A stretch of DNA of 64,000 nucleotides, from contig NZ_CP098360.1 in the NCBI RefSeq assembly GCF_030388245.1, positions 124,001-188,000 on the forward strand, in the 5' to 3' direction. This document shows, piece by piece, positions 35,684-45,132 of the stretch. A program made the position numbers and the translations under genes. This DNA comes from Paracoccus sp. TOH. Lineage in GTDB: Bacteria; Pseudomonadota; Alphaproteobacteria; Rhodobacterales; Rhodobacteraceae. The notes beneath the pieces were generated by a model. The model did not search any database and was not told the DNA's origin. It saw only the letters and a program-made list of their open reading frames with translations. Every line of letters begins with the position of its first letter. The stretch's first letter is position 1.

Positions 35684-37597
35684 TCAGGCGCGGGGGCGTT
35701 CCTTCTTCGGGTCGTAATGCGGGAATGCCACGACCTTCGCGGCGATGCGCTTGATATGCCCGTCCAGCCGCCCGACCTCGACCTCGGTGCCGGGTTCGGC
35801 ATGGGCGATGTCGATCCGCGCCAGCGCGATCCGCTGGTTGCTGCGCGGCGAATGCATCGCCGAGCAGATCTCGCCGACCTGCGCCCGGCCGATGCGGATG
35901 CAATCGCCATGGCCCACCGCGTCCTGGCCGTCGATCTCCAGCCCGACGAATTTCCGGGTGGGATGCTCCTTGCGCCGGATCAGCGCCTCGCGGCCGACGA
36001 AATCGGCGTTCTTGGACTTGAGCGGCACCGTGAAGCCCACGCCCGCCTCGAACGGGTCGGTCTGATCGCTGAAATCGTAGCCGGCAAAGACCAGCCCGGA
36101 CTCGATGCGCACCAGGTCCAGCCCGGCAAGGCCCATCGGCTTGATGCCGCGCGGCTGGCCGGCGTTCCAGACCGCCTCGAAGACCACATCGCCATGTTTG
36201 GGATGGCAGAAGATCTCGTAGCCCAGCTCGCCGGTGTAGCCGGTGCGCGACACCACCACCGGCACGCCGCGTTCGCCGCCGATGCGGCCGACGGTGAAGC
36301 GGAACCAGCCCAGATCGGCCACGGCGGGCTGATGCGGCGGCGTCCAGATGATCTCGGCCATCAGCTCGCGCGATTTCGGTCCCTGCACCGCCAGGTTGTG
36401 CATCTGGTCGGTCGAGGAGCGGATCATCACGTTCAGACCCAGCTTCTCGGCCTGCTCGCGCATCCAGACCCCGCCCTCGTCGCTGCCGCCGATCCAGCGG
36501 AAGTTCTGGTCGCCCAGCCGGAACAGCGTGCCGTCGTCGATCATGCCGCCATGCGGATAGCACATCGCCGAATAGACCACCTGGCCGTGGCCCAGCTTGG
36601 CCACGTCGCGGGTCAGCACCCAGTTCATCAGCGCCTCGGCGTCGGGGCCGGTCACCTCGAACTTGCGCAGGGCGGACAGGTCCATCACCACCACGCCTTC
36701 GCGGCAGGCCCAATAGCTTTCGACCGGGTCGCATTCGGGGAAGGAATTCGGCAACCAGAAGCCCCGATATTCGACGAAGTCGCGGGTCAGGGCGGCGAAA
36801 TTCTTGTGGAAGGCGGTCTCACGGGTCATGGTCGGCTCCGCGTCGGGGGTGGCGCGCCAGGCGGTCGCGCGGCTGAACCGCTCCTGCGCGCCATAGCTGC
36901 GGACGTGAATATCGGTCAGGTGCCAGCCATTGGCGGCGGTGGTGTCGTCGGGACAGGCCGAGGAGACGCAGACCAGATCGGTCAGCGCCCGCAGCAGCAC
37001 ATAGTCGCCGGGGCGCGACCAGGGCTCATCGGCATACATCACGCCATGGGCGTCGATGCCGGTGTTGAAGAAGAAGTTCGCCGCCATCCAGCCGGCGCGG
37101 CCATCGACCCCATAAGAGGCCAGCGCGGCGTTGAAATTGTCCGTGCAGTTGGCGTGGCCGGGATAGCCGATATCGTCGTAATACTTCGCCGAGCAGGCCA
37201 GGGCGAAGGCATCGTGGCGCCCGCAGGTGTCCTGCACCACCTCGACCAGCGGCGTCAGGTCGTGGTCGTAATATTTCGCGTGCAGGCCCGGCATCGGATA
37301 GGCATGGCCCTGGATGGTGCGGGTCGTGGTCACGTCCAGCGGCTGGACGATGCCGCGGTCCAGCTTGCGCGCATCGAAGCACTGGAAATCCGTGCATTGC
37401 CGGCCGTCCACGTCGATGATCTGGATGAAATCCCCTGCCTTGACGGTATAGGCCTCGGCAGTGGCGGATTTCACCCGCAGGTCCAAGAGCGGATCGGCCA
37501 GCGGCACCGGCAGGGCGAACTGGCCCTTGCGGCGCGGATCAGCGCGGGTGATGCGCAGGGTCAGCGGCGTCGCGGTGTCCTGCGCCTCGAAATCCAT
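35684..37597 (-). CDS. tdm: Trimethylamine-N-oxide demethylase-like protein (DUF1989 + GcvT)
   Basis: 637-residue two-domain protein. Residues about 25-235 form a DUF1989 domain with metal-ligand-like cysteines and histidines (VDGRQCTDFQCFD, VQDTCGRHDAFALACSAKYY, GHANCTDNFNAAL, CVSSACPDD). Residues about 270-630 form a GcvT folate domain (CREGVVVMDLSALRKFEVTG, SRTGYTGELGYEIFCHPKHG, CSAMHSPRSNQRIALARIDI). This pairing is that of Tdm, which splits trimethylamine N-oxide into dimethylamine and formaldehyde captured by THF. Its dimethylamine product would feed the dmm genes. The start is uncertain: ATG 37597 is the first good Met; a GTG about 20 codons upstream is possible. Confidence 0.78.
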   Translation of the reverse strand: MDFEAQDTATPLTLRITRADPRRKGQFALPVPLADPLLDLRVKSATAEAYTVKAGDFIQIIDVDGRQCTDFQCFDARKLDRGIVQPLDVTTTRTIQGHAYPMPGLHAKYYDHDLTPLVEVVQDTCGRHDAFALACSAKYYDDIGYPGHANCTDNFNAALASYGVDGRAGWMAANFFFNTGIDAHGVMYADEPWSRPGDYVLLRALTDLVCVSSACPDDTTAANGWHLTDIHVRSYGAQERFSRATAWRATPDAEPTMTRETAFHKNFAALTRDFVEYRGFWLPNSFPECDPVESYWACREGVVVMDLSALRKFEVTGPDAEALMNWVLTRDVAKLGHGQVVYSAMCYPHGGMIDDGTLFRLGDQNFRWIGGSDEGGVWMREQAEKLGLNVMIRSSTDQMHNLAVQGPKSRELMAEIIWTPPHQPAVADLGWFRFTVGRIGGERGVPVVVSRTGYTGELGYEIFCHPKHGDVVFEAVWNAGQPRGIKPMGLAGLDLVRIESGLVFAGYDFSDQTDPFEAGVGFTVPLKSKNADFVGREALIRRKEHPTRKFVGLEIDGQDAVGHGDCIRIGRAQVGEICSAMHSPRSNQRIALARIDIAHAEPGTEVEVGRLDGHIKRIAAKVVAFPHYDPKKERPRA

Positions 37598-37691
37598 GAT
37601 CCCGCCCGGCGCGGCGGCGATCAGCCAGCCGGGGGCGGCGGCGGTCAGCGCCACGGCCTCGCCCGACCGGGATTCCGCCCCGAACAGGCCG

Positions 37692-38303
37692 ATGACCCGC
37701 GCCCTGACCGAGGCGGCGCACGAACTGGGCTGGCGCGGCCCGATCCTGGCCTGCACCGGCGACGACTATCCCCGGCTGATCGCCGCCACCTCGGCCGAGT
37801 TCATGTCGCGCTATGTCTTCCAGTTTCCGGATTTCGACGACCCGCTGCTGGCCGACAAGGCCTTCTTCTTTCGCCGCCCCAAGGCGTTCTTCGACGCCTA
37901 CAACGCCCGCTTCCCCGGCGAGTGGAGCGCGGTGAGCTGGGAATACGCCTCGATCCTGGACCTGTGGCAGAACGCGGTGGAAAGCGCCGACACGGTGGCG
38001 CCGATCACCGTGCTGGCGGCGATGAAGCGCCACCAGCAGATGCCGCATGTCTTCGGCACCGCGCGCTGGTGGGGCAGCGCGCTGTTCGGCATCGACAATG
38101 CGCTGGTCGGCGACTGGCCGGTGGTCGGCATCCGCGACGGCCGGGCGCGGATCATCGAATTCGGCTCGGTGCTGAACTGGCTGGAGCGCCACGCCCCGCT
38201 GCTGCGCCATCATCTCGAACAGCTCGGGCAGATGTGGCACCAGCGCCTCGATCCGGCAGTGGAGCTCAATCCTCCTGCAACAGAAGCCGCTGGTCCTCGA
38301 TGA
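37692..38303 (+). CDS. Conserved-looking protein of unknown function
   Basis: 203 residues with no family I recognise. It is rich in aromatic residues and looks soluble: no signal peptide or membrane segment. Notable stretches are GPILACTGDDYPRLIAATSA, YVFQFPDFDDPLLADKAFFF, VLAAMKRHQQMPHVFGTARW and WGSALFGIDNALVGDWPVVG. Amino-acid and codon patterns are those of a real gene, and the minus-strand frames opposite are poor. It is divergent from tdm with about 95 bases between starts, and its end overlaps the end of the GntR gene by 38 bases on the opposite strand. A role tied to Tdm or to that regulator is possible but unproven. Confidence 0.72.
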   Translation: MTRALTEAAHELGWRGPILACTGDDYPRLIAATSAEFMSRYVFQFPDFDDPLLADKAFFFRRPKAFFDAYNARFPGEWSAVSWEYASILDLWQNAVESADTVAPITVLAAMKRHQQMPHVFGTARWWGSALFGIDNALVGDWPVVGIRDGRARIIEFGSVLNWLERHAPLLRHHLEQLGQMWHQRLDPAVELNPPATEAAGPR

Positions 38304-38997
38304 GCGCGAGTTTCATGAACTCGGTCGCCTCCTCGATGTCACGGGCGGCGATGGCATTGAACAGGGCATTGTAGCTGCGCTGATAGATGGCGATGCGGTT
38401 GGGCGTCAGATGCCGGCGATACATCGCGGCGCGGAAGGCCTGCCGGCGGGCGTCGATGACCAGGTTGTAGCAGGCGATCAGCAGGGGATTGTCGGTGCCG
38501 CTGGCGATCTGGCGGTGGAACTCCTCCTCCAGCCGCACGAAGGCGTTGGCATCGGTCTGCACCGCCTCCATCTGCGACAGGGTCTCGCCCAGCGCCTCGA
38601 TCCGGCGCGGCGACATGTTGATGATCGCCAGTCGCACCATCTCGGGTTCAAGGATGCTGCGCACCACCTGCAGGTGCAGCGGCCCGGTTTCCGCCGCGAC
38701 CGGGCTCAGCGATTCGCTGCTGCCGCCGGCATCATAGGTGACGAACGAGCCCGACCCGGCGCGGCGCCGGATCATCCCCCGCGCCTCGAGCTGGTCCAGC
38801 GCCTCGCGCACCGTGTTGCGCGCCACCCCCAGATCCTGCGCCAGCTGCCGCTCGGAGGGCAGGCGCTCGTCCGTGCCGTATTCCTGCGCCACGATGCGCA
38901 TGGCCAGCGTGTCGATGACATATTGCACCGTCGAGCCGACGACGGGCTCGGCCGAAGCGCCGGTCGGGCGGCGGGTGGGAATGGTCACGTCTTGCAT
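38266..38997 (-). CDS. GntR/FadR-family (FCD) transcriptional regulator
   Basis: 243 residues: winged helix-turn-helix at about 25-95 (DERLPSERQLAQDLGVARNT, VREALDQLEARGMIRRRAGS) and an all-helical FCD ligand domain at about 115-235 (RSILEPEMVRLAIINMSP, EEEFHRQIASGTDNPLLI), in which the metal/ligand-binding Asp/His pattern is partly visible. AAAGGA precedes the ATG. It is divergent from the AGCS symporter across 173 bases and ends inside the unknown gene at 37692-38303. Repression of the symporter and perhaps tdm by an organic-acid or amine ligand is the likely role by analogy. Confidence 0.88.
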   Translation of the reverse strand: MQDVTIPTRRPTGASAEPVVGSTVQYVIDTLAMRIVAQEYGTDERLPSERQLAQDLGVARNTVREALDQLEARGMIRRRAGSGSFVTYDAGGSSESLSPVAAETGPLHLQVVRSILEPEMVRLAIINMSPRRIEALGETLSQMEAVQTDANAFVRLEEEFHRQIASGTDNPLLIACYNLVIDARRQAFRAAMYRRHLTPNRIAIYQRSYNALFNAIAARDIEEATEFMKLALIEDQRLLLQED

Positions 38998-39170
38998 TTC
39001 CTTTGGAGGCGACAGCCGGCCGGTACAGGATAGCGCGTCCGGCCGGCAAGGTCGATCTGGCCCGCGCCCGGCGTCTTGCGTGACCAATCGACGCAGGCCG
39101 CCGGACCGCAGAACTTGACATTCCGTGCCCAAGGCCGCCGTTTGGGAGCATTGCAATAACGAAAGACGGA

Positions 39171-40637
39171 ATGATGGGACTCGACAAGATAGAAGAGGTC
39201 TTGGGAACGATCGGCGGTGTCGTCTGGGGGCCGTATCTTCTGATCCCGCTGTTGCTGGGAACCGGGCTTTACCTGACCATTCGGCTGCAGGGCATCCAGC
39301 TTGTCCGGCTGGGCGCGGCGCTGCGGCTTGGCCTGCTGAAGCGCAAGGATGACGATGCCGAGGGCGACATCTCGCAATTCCAGGCGCTGACCACCGCCAT
39401 GGCTGCCACCGTCGGCACCGGCAACATCGTCGGCGTGGCAACGGCCATCGCCACCGGGGGGCCGGGAGCGCTGTTCTGGATGTGGATCACCGCGATCCTG
39501 GGCATGGCGTCGAAATATGCCGAGGCCTTCCTGGGCGTGCGCTTCCGCACCACCGACGAGGTCGGCGAGAAGAACGGCGGCCCGCAATATTACCTCGAAC
39601 GCGGCATCCCGAACGCCCTTGGAAAGGTGCTGGCGCTGTGTTTCGCGATTTTCGCGGTCTGCGCCTGCTTCGGCATCGGCAACATGACCCAGGGCAATTC
39701 CATCGCCTCGAACCTGGAACGCAGCTTCATGATCCCGACCTGGATCACCGGGGCGGCGCTGGCCGGCCTGACGCTGGTGGTGCTGGTCGGCGGCATCAAG
39801 TCCATCGGCAAGGTGACGGCGGGCCTGGTGCCGGCGATGATCCTGTTCTACGTGCTGGGCGCGCTCTACATCCTGCTGGCCAATGTCCAGTCGCTGCCCG
39901 ACGCCCTGGGCGAGATCTTTTCGCAGGCCTTCACCGGCACGGCGGCGACCGGCGGCTTCCTGGGCTCGACGATCATGATCGCGGTGCAGTTCGGCGTGGC
40001 GCGCGGCATCTTCTCGAACGAATCCGGCATGGGCTCGGCGGCGATCGCGGCGGCTTCGGCGCAGACCACGCATCCGGTGCGGCAGGGGCTGGTCTCGATG
40101 ACCCAGACCTTCATCGACACCATCATCGTGGTGTCCTGCACCGGCCTCGTCATCATCACCACCGGGGTCTGGAACGAGATCGACCCGCAGACCGGGCTGC
40201 AGATCTCGCCCTCGATCATGACCGGACAGGCCTTCACCCACGGCTTGCCGGGGCAATGGGGGCATTGGATCGTCACCATCGGCCTGGTGCTTTTCGCCTA
40301 TTCGACCATCCTGGGCTGGGCCTATTATGGCGAGCGCAATCTTGAGCGTCTGGTCGGCCATCGCGGCGTCATGCCCTTCCGCATCCTGTTCTCGCTGGTG
40401 GTGCTGCTGGGCTGCACCGTGCAGCTGAACGTGGTCTGGAGCTTCTCGGACGTGATGAACGGGCTGATGGCGATTCCCAACCTGATCGGCCTGCTGATCC
40501 TGTCGGGCCTGATCGCGCGCGAGACCCGCTTCTACCTGCGGCACGATCCGCGGCTCGAAGCCAACCGCCAGCAGATCGAGACCTTCATGAAAGGCCAGCC
40601 CGGCTGGGAGGAATGGAAAGCCAGCGAACGGTCCTGA
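39171..40637 (+). CDS. AGCS-family sodium (proton)/amino-acid symporter
   Basis: 488-residue inner-membrane protein with about 11 hydrophobic segments. It matches the alanine or glycine:cation symporter family: LLLGTGLYLTIRLQGIQLVR near the start, AMAATVGTGNIVGVATAIAT, GGPGALFWMWITAILGMASK, EKNGGPQYYLERGIPNALGK and RGIFSNESGMGSAAIAAASA. It may import glycine or alanine; glycine is the C1 acceptor for GlyA, which would fit the setting, but substrate cannot be deduced. Two adjacent ATG codons follow GACGGA, so the start may be three bases later. A hairpin follows the stop. Confidence 0.92.
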   Translation: MMGLDKIEEVLGTIGGVVWGPYLLIPLLLGTGLYLTIRLQGIQLVRLGAALRLGLLKRKDDDAEGDISQFQALTTAMAATVGTGNIVGVATAIATGGPGALFWMWITAILGMASKYAEAFLGVRFRTTDEVGEKNGGPQYYLERGIPNALGKVLALCFAIFAVCACFGIGNMTQGNSIASNLERSFMIPTWITGAALAGLTLVVLVGGIKSIGKVTAGLVPAMILFYVLGALYILLANVQSLPDALGEIFSQAFTGTAATGGFLGSTIMIAVQFGVARGIFSNESGMGSAAIAAASAQTTHPVRQGLVSMTQTFIDTIIVVSCTGLVIITTGVWNEIDPQTGLQISPSIMTGQAFTHGLPGQWGHWIVTIGLVLFAYSTILGWAYYGERNLERLVGHRGVMPFRILFSLVVLLGCTVQLNVVWSFSDVMNGLMAIPNLIGLLILSGLIARETRFYLRHDPRLEANRQQIETFMKGQPGWEEWKASERS

Positions 40638-40658
40638 TCCGTCCCGGCATGGCCCTGG

Positions 40659-40680
40659 GACCGCCCGGCGACGGGCGGTC
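40659..40680 (+). terminator. Hairpin downstream of the AGCS symporter
   Basis: GACCGCCC (40659-40666) and GGGCGGTC (40673-40680) pair around GGCGAC, 21 bases after the stop codon. No T-run follows, so it is a weak terminator at best. Confidence 0.55.
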
Positions 40681-40720
40681 TGCCAAAAAGGGCAACTCGC
40701 ATCGCGGCGGGCATTGTGTT

Positions 40721-40740
40721 AATTGATGAGTCAATCAATT
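40721..40740. promoter_or_regulatory. Inverted repeat AATTGAT-N6-ATCAATT
   Basis: Two perfect 7-base arms with a GAGTCA spacer lie in an AT-rich patch upstream of module 2. The size suits a dimeric regulator. Which protein binds is unknown. Confidence 0.4.
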
Positions 40741-40933
40741 GGTGCTGCGTTAGCGAGTCGTAAATAGCCGGGCCTACGGGTCCGGCATTTTGTTTTCCGG
40801 ACCGCCGGGCCTGCGGCTTCCCGGGGTGCGTGCCTTGGACGGCTCGGCTGATTCGCCCGCTCAGGCCGCGCCAGGCGCCTTTCCCCGGGACGAAATGGCG
40901 CGTCCGCCAGGCCGCCGGAAAAAGCGCCGATCC

Positions 40934-40946
40934 GGACAGAATGTCT
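40934..40946. promoter_or_regulatory. Palindrome site 1, GGACA-GAA-TGTCT
   Basis: One mismatch to GGACA-N3-TGTCC. About 490 bases before ftfL and 85 bases from site 2. See the finding on this motif. Confidence 0.45.
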
Positions 40947-41018
40947 CAATTTTGCCGCCCGTACCGCCTGTCCGATGGCCAGGATGTCCGGAACCTTGAC
41001 CGATCCGGGCCGCCCAGC

Positions 41019-41031
41019 GGACAATATGTCC
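41019..41031. promoter_or_regulatory. Palindrome site 2, GGACA-ATA-TGTCC
   Basis: Perfect 5+5 palindrome about 400 bases before ftfL, followed by AT-rich DNA containing ATATTGATAT. Confidence 0.6.
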
Positions 41032-41427
41032 AGTCAAGATATTGATATAAAACAATAAATAATTGACAGCCGGGCGCAATATGTCGTTTCTGTATCTGGG
41101 GGGTGTCGTCGGGACCGCTGAACGCGGGCACCGGCAGTCAGGTGAGGGAGGAAACGATGCATCATTCCAGGATGCCGGAAAGGCCGCAACCGGCGGCACC
41201 GGGCGCGCAGCAGGACACGGTCCGCGGCACCGAGCGGCGACAGCCGTTCCCGCCCTATCCAGGGCTTTGAACCGCGGCGCGGCCAAAGGCGTGCAGCGGC
41301 TTCTGCCGTCCCGCACCCCGGACCGCGCAAGAACCTCCGAAATCTGACGGGAACCGCTCGAGCCGGCGCGCGAAGCCGGCTTGCGGATGATCGTTTCGGC
41401 ACAACCTTCAGCACCAAGAACATCATC

Positions 41428-43104
41428 ATGACACAGAAGAGCGACTCGGAAATCGCCTCGGGGGCGGCCAAGCTGCCGATCCGGGACGTGGCGGCAAAGC
41501 TCGGCATCGCGATCGAGGACCTGCTGCCCTACGGCCACGACAAGGCCAAGATCAGCCAGCAGTTCATCGACCGGCTGCGGGACCGGCCCTCGGGCAGGCT
41601 GATCCTGGTCACCGCCATCAACCCGACCCCGGCCGGCGAGGGCAAGACCACCACCACCGTCGGCTTGGGCGACGCGCTGAACCGCATCGGCAAGCGCGCC
41701 ACCCTCTGCATCCGCGAGGCCAGCCTGGGGCCGAATTTCGGCATGAAGGGCGGCGCGGCGGGCGGCGGCCATGCGCAGGTGATCCCGATGGAGGACATGA
41801 ACCTGCACTTCACCGGCGATTTCCACGCCATCACCAGCGCCCACAACCTGCTGTCGGCGATGATCGACAACCACATCTATTGGGGGAACGAACAGCAGAT
41901 CGACCTGCGCCGCGTGGTCTGGCGCCGCGTGCTGGACATGAACGATCGCGCCCTGCGCCAGATCACCTGCTCGCTGGGCGGCGTGACCAACGGTTTCCCG
42001 CGCGAGACCGGCTTCGACATCACCGTCGCCTCCGAGGTGATGGCGATCCTGTGCCTGGCGACCGATCTCGACGATCTGGGACAGCGGCTGGGCGACATGA
42101 TCGTCGCCTATCGCCGCGACAGGACGCCGGTCTATTGCCGCGACATCAAGGCGGACGGCGCGATGACCGTGCTGCTGAAGGACGCGATGCAGCCCAACCT
42201 GGTGCAGACGCTGGAGAACAACCCGGCCTTCGTGCATGGCGGGCCCTTCGCCAATATCGCCCATGGCTGCAATTCGGTGATCGCTACCACCACGGCGCTG
42301 AAACTGGCCGATTACGTGGTGACCGAGGCCGGCTTCGGCGCCGATCTGGGGGCCGAGAAGTTCTTCGACATCAAATGCCGCAAGGCCGGGCTGCAGCCGG
42401 ACGTGGCGGTGATCGTCGCCACGGTCCGCGCGCTGAAGATGAACGGCGGCGTCGCCAAGGCGGATCTGGCGGCCGAGAATGTCGAGGCGCTGCGCAAGGG
42501 TTGCGCCAATCTGGGACGCCACATCGTCAACATGAAGTCCTTCGGCGTGCCGGTGGTCGTCGCGGTCAACCACTTCTCGGGCGATACCGAGGCCGAGATC
42601 CGGGCGCTGCAGGACTATGCCAAGACGCGCGGGGTCGAGGCGATCCTGTGCAGGCACTGGGCGGACGGCTCGGAAGGCGCGGTCGAGCTGGCGCGGAAGG
42701 TCGTGCAGATCGCCGAGGCGGGCGGCGCGGAATTCGCCCCGCTCTATCCCGACGAGCTGCCGCTGTTCGCCAAGATCGAGACCATCGCCAAGCGGATCTA
42801 CCATGCCGACGAGGTGCTGGCCGACACCGCGATCCGCAACCAGCTTAAGGAATGGGAAGCCCAGGGCTACGGCCACCTGCCGATCTGCATGGCCAAGACC
42901 CAATACAGCTTCACCACCGATCCCAATCGGCGCGGCGCACCCGAGGGTCATTCCGTGCCGATCCGCGAGGTGCGGCTGGCCGCCGGCGCCGGCTTCATCG
43001 TCGCCATCTGCGGCGAGATCATGACCATGCCCGGTCTGCCCCGGCAGCCTGCCGCCGAGGTGATCGGGCTGAACCGGGCGCGCGAGGTCGAAGGTCTGTT
43101 CTGA
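41428..43104 (+). CDS. ftfL: Formate-tetrahydrofolate ligase
   Basis: ATP-dependent formation of 10-formyl-THF from formate; the entry of formate into assimilation. The 558 residues match the family length. The nucleotide-binding [20 protein letters not shown] lies near residue 67, with [20 protein letters not shown], the [20 protein letters not shown] segment and a C-terminal [20 protein letters not shown]. It is first in module 2 and is the only serine-cycle-linked gene without a counterpart in module 1. The ATG lacks a good ribosome-binding site, so translation may depend on other signals. Confidence 0.96.
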   Translation: MTQKSDSEIASGAAKLPIRDVAAKLGIAIEDLLPYGHDKAKISQQFIDRLRDRPSGRLILVTAINPTPAGEGKTTTTVGLGDALNRIGKRATLCIREASLGPNFGMKGGAAGGGHAQVIPMEDMNLHFTGDFHAITSAHNLLSAMIDNHIYWGNEQQIDLRRVVWRRVLDMNDRALRQITCSLGGVTNGFPRETGFDITVASEVMAILCLATDLDDLGQRLGDMIVAYRRDRTPVYCRDIKADGAMTVLLKDAMQPNLVQTLENNPAFVHGGPFANIAHGCNSVIATTTALKLADYVVTEAGFGADLGAEKFFDIKCRKAGLQPDVAVIVATVRALKMNGGVAKADLAAENVEALRKGCANLGRHIVNMKSFGVPVVVAVNHFSGDTEAEIRALQDYAKTRGVEAILCRHWADGSEGAVELARKVVQIAEAGGAEFAPLYPDELPLFAKIETIAKRIYHADEVLADTAIRNQLKEWEAQGYGHLPICMAKTQYSFTTDPNRRGAPEGHSVPIREVRLAAGAGFIVAICGEIMTMPGLPRQPAAEVIGLNRAREVEGLF

Positions 43105-43210
43105 CCGCCCGGCCCGTCGCCAGCCAAGCGACCCAAGGACCCAACGACGCTGCGGCGGCGGCGGCCCATGGCTGCCCCGGGACCGGGCGCATTATCAGGA
43201 AGCCAAGACA

Positions 43211-44110
43211 ATGAATGCCAAGATCATCGACGGCAAGGCCTTTGCGGCGACGGTCCGGGACCGGGTGGCCGGGACCGTGGAACGGCTGAAGGCGGAAGCC
43301 GGCATCACCCCGGGACTGGCGGTCGTGCTGGTGGGCGAGGATCCCGCCAGCGAGGTCTATGTCCGCTCCAAGGGCAAGGCGACGCTGGAAGCCGGAATGA
43401 ACTCCTATGAGCACAAGCTGGATGCGCACACACCAGAGCCGGAGCTGCTGGCGCTGATCGCCCGGCTGAACGCCGACCCGGCGGTGCATGGCATCCTGGT
43501 GCAGCTGCCGCTGCCGCCGCATCTGGACCCGGACGTGGTCATCAACGCCATCGACCCGGCAAAGGACGTGGACGGGTTCCACATCTCGAATGTCGGGCTG
43601 CTGGGGACCGGGCAGACAAGCATGGTGCCCTGCACGCCCTTGGGCTGCCTGCTGATGCTGCGCGAGCATCACGGCTCGCTCTCGGGCCTGAACGCGGTCA
43701 TCGTCGGCCGCTCGAACATCGTCGGCAAGCCGATGGCGCAGCTTTTGCTGGGCGACAGCTGCACGGTGACCATCGCCCACAGCCGGACCCGGAACCTGGC
43801 CGAGATCTGCCGCAACGCCGACATCCTGGTCGCGGCGGTCGGCCGGCCCGAGATGATCCCCGGCGACTGGGTCAAACCGGGCGCGACGGTGATCGACGTC
43901 GGCATCAACCGCATCCCGCATCCCCGGGACGAGGGCAAGACCCGGCTGGTCGGCGACGTGGATTTCGACAGCGCCGCGGCGGTCGCAGGCGCCGTCACCC
44001 CGGTGCCGGGCGGCGTGGGGCCGATGACCATCGCCTGCCTGCTGGCCAATACCGTCACCGCCTGTTCGCGGGCGCATGGCCTGCCCGAACCGCAAGGGCT
44101 GACCTCCTGA
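43211..44110 (+). CDS. folD: Methylene-THF dehydrogenase / methenyl-THF cyclohydrolase, copy 2
   Basis: 299-residue bifunctional enzyme with the same motifs as copy 1: [60 protein letters not shown] and [16 protein letters not shown]. Placed after ftfL and before mcl, it would run in the reductive direction, formyl-THF to methylene-THF, and would need NADPH; pntAB at the end of the cluster could supply it. It replaces the separate MtdA and Fch proteins of Methylobacterium. AGGAAG lies ahead of the ATG. Confidence 0.95.
   Translation: MNAKIIDGKAFAATVRDRVAGTVERLKAEAGITPGLAVVLVGEDPASEVYVRSKGKATLEAGMNSYEHKLDAHTPEPELLALIARLNADPAVHGILVQLPLPPHLDPDVVINAIDPAKDVDGFHISNVGLLGTGQTSMVPCTPLGCLLMLREHHGSLSGLNAVIVGRSNIVGKPMAQLLLGDSCTVTIAHSRTRNLAEICRNADILVAAVGRPEMIPGDWVKPGATVIDVGINRIPHPRDEGKTRLVGDVDFDSAAAVAGAVTPVPGGVGPMTIACLLANTVTACSRAHGLPEPQGLTS
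43541..43616 (+). repeat. 76-base tract identical to folD copy 1
   Basis: Partner of 20610-20685 (minus strand). Identity includes silent positions and ends sharply at both sides, then resumes for 34 bases after a single mismatch. Confidence 0.8.
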
Positions 44111-44151
44111 CGGGGGCGGCGAACTGGAACCGAAGGAAGAAGGAACCCGAT

Positions 44152-45132
44152 ATGAGCTTTCACGTCATCGAACAGGCCCCCGCGCGACTGAACCGAAGCG
44201 AGCTTGCCGTGCCCGGCAGCGCCCCGCAGATGTTCCAGAAGGCCGCCGAATCCGAGGCCGACGTCATCTTCCTGGATCTCGAGGACGCGGTCGCCCCGGA
44301 TGAAAAGGCCGAGGCCCGCAAGAACATCATCAAGGCCCTGAACGAGATCGACTGGGGCAGCAAGACCATGTCGGTGCGCATCAACGGCCTGGATACGCAT
44401 TACATGTATCGCGACGTCGTGGACGTGGTCGAACAGGCCGGCGAGCGGCTGGACCTGATCATGATCCCCAAGGTCGGCACCGCCGCCGATGTCTATGCCG
44501 TGGACATGCTGGTCACCCAGATCGAGGACGCCAAGGGCCTGAAGAAGCGCATCGGCTTCGAGCATATCATCGAGACGGCGCTGGGGATGCAAAATGTCAG
44601 CGCCATCGCCGCCGCCTCGAAACGCAATGAAAGCCTGCATTTCGGCGTCGCCGACTATGCCGCCTCGACCCGGGCGCGGACCACGATCATCGGCGGCGTG
44701 AATCCCGATTACGCCGTGCTGACCGATCCCGACGAGAATGGCGGCCGGCAGCGCCACTGGGGCGACATGTGGCATTATGCCCTCGCGAAGATGGTGGTCG
44801 CCGCACGGGCGAACGGCTTGCGGCCGATCGACGGGCCCTTCGGCGATTTCAGCGACAAGGACGGCTATCTGGCAGCCGCCTATCGCGCCGCGGTGCTGGG
44901 CTGCGAGGGGAAATGGGCCATCCATCCCAGCCAGATCGCGCTGGCCAATGCGGTGATGAGCCCCTCGGACGCCGAGGTGACCAAGGCGCAGCGCATCCTG
45001 ACGGCGATGGCCGAGGCCGAGGCCGAGGGCAAGGGCGCGGTGTCGCTGGACGGCCGGCTGATCGACTATGCCTCGATCCGCCAGGCCGAGGTGCTGGTCG
45101 AAAAGGCCCGGCAGATCGCCGGCGCCGCATGA
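44152..45132 (+). CDS. mcl: L-malyl-CoA lyase, copy 2
   Basis: 326 residues, very similar to the product of 10372-11346 with most differences near residues 215-240 and at the C-terminus. Shared family parts are RLNRSELAVPGS, FLDLEDAVAPDEK and GCEGKWAIHPSQI. AAGAAGGAAC precedes the ATG. Its stop overlaps the gck start (ATGA), as in copy 1, showing that the mcl-gck pair was duplicated as a unit. Here it lies between folD and gck in one long plus-strand operon. Confidence 0.94.
   Translation: MSFHVIEQAPARLNRSELAVPGSAPQMFQKAAESEADVIFLDLEDAVAPDEKAEARKNIIKALNEIDWGSKTMSVRINGLDTHYMYRDVVDVVEQAGERLDLIMIPKVGTAADVYAVDMLVTQIEDAKGLKKRIGFEHIIETALGMQNVSAIAAASKRNESLHFGVADYAASTRARTTIIGGVNPDYAVLTDPDENGGRQRHWGDMWHYALAKMVVAARANGLRPIDGPFGDFSDKDGYLAAAYRAAVLGCEGKWAIHPSQIALANAVMSPSDAEVTKAQRILTAMAEAEAEGKGAVSLDGRLIDYASIRQAEVLVEKARQIAGAA
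44419..44591 (+). repeat. 173-base tract identical to mcl copy 1
   Basis: Partner of 10639-10811. Further shorter identical patches occur near 44875-44948 (11095-11168) and 45014-45080 (11234-11300). Confidence 0.85.

Larger units (their letters stand above)
40638..41427. other. Long regulatory region upstream of serine-cycle module 2
   Basis: 790 bases without a credible gene between the AGCS symporter and ftfL. It contains a hairpin after the symporter (40659-40680), an AT-rich inverted repeat (40721-40740), two copies of the GGACA-N3-TGTCC palindrome (40934, 41019) and an AT-rich patch near 41030-41070. A sequence TTGACA at about 41063 could be a -35 box. The ftfL ATG itself has no clear Shine-Dalgarno sequence. 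Confidence 0.6.

Noticed and set aside
40638..41427. Sigma54 (-24/-12) promoter for ftfL
   Set aside because: No convincing GG-N10-GC element of the TGGCAC-N5-TTGC type was found, and the nearby activators lack a normal GAFTGA loop.
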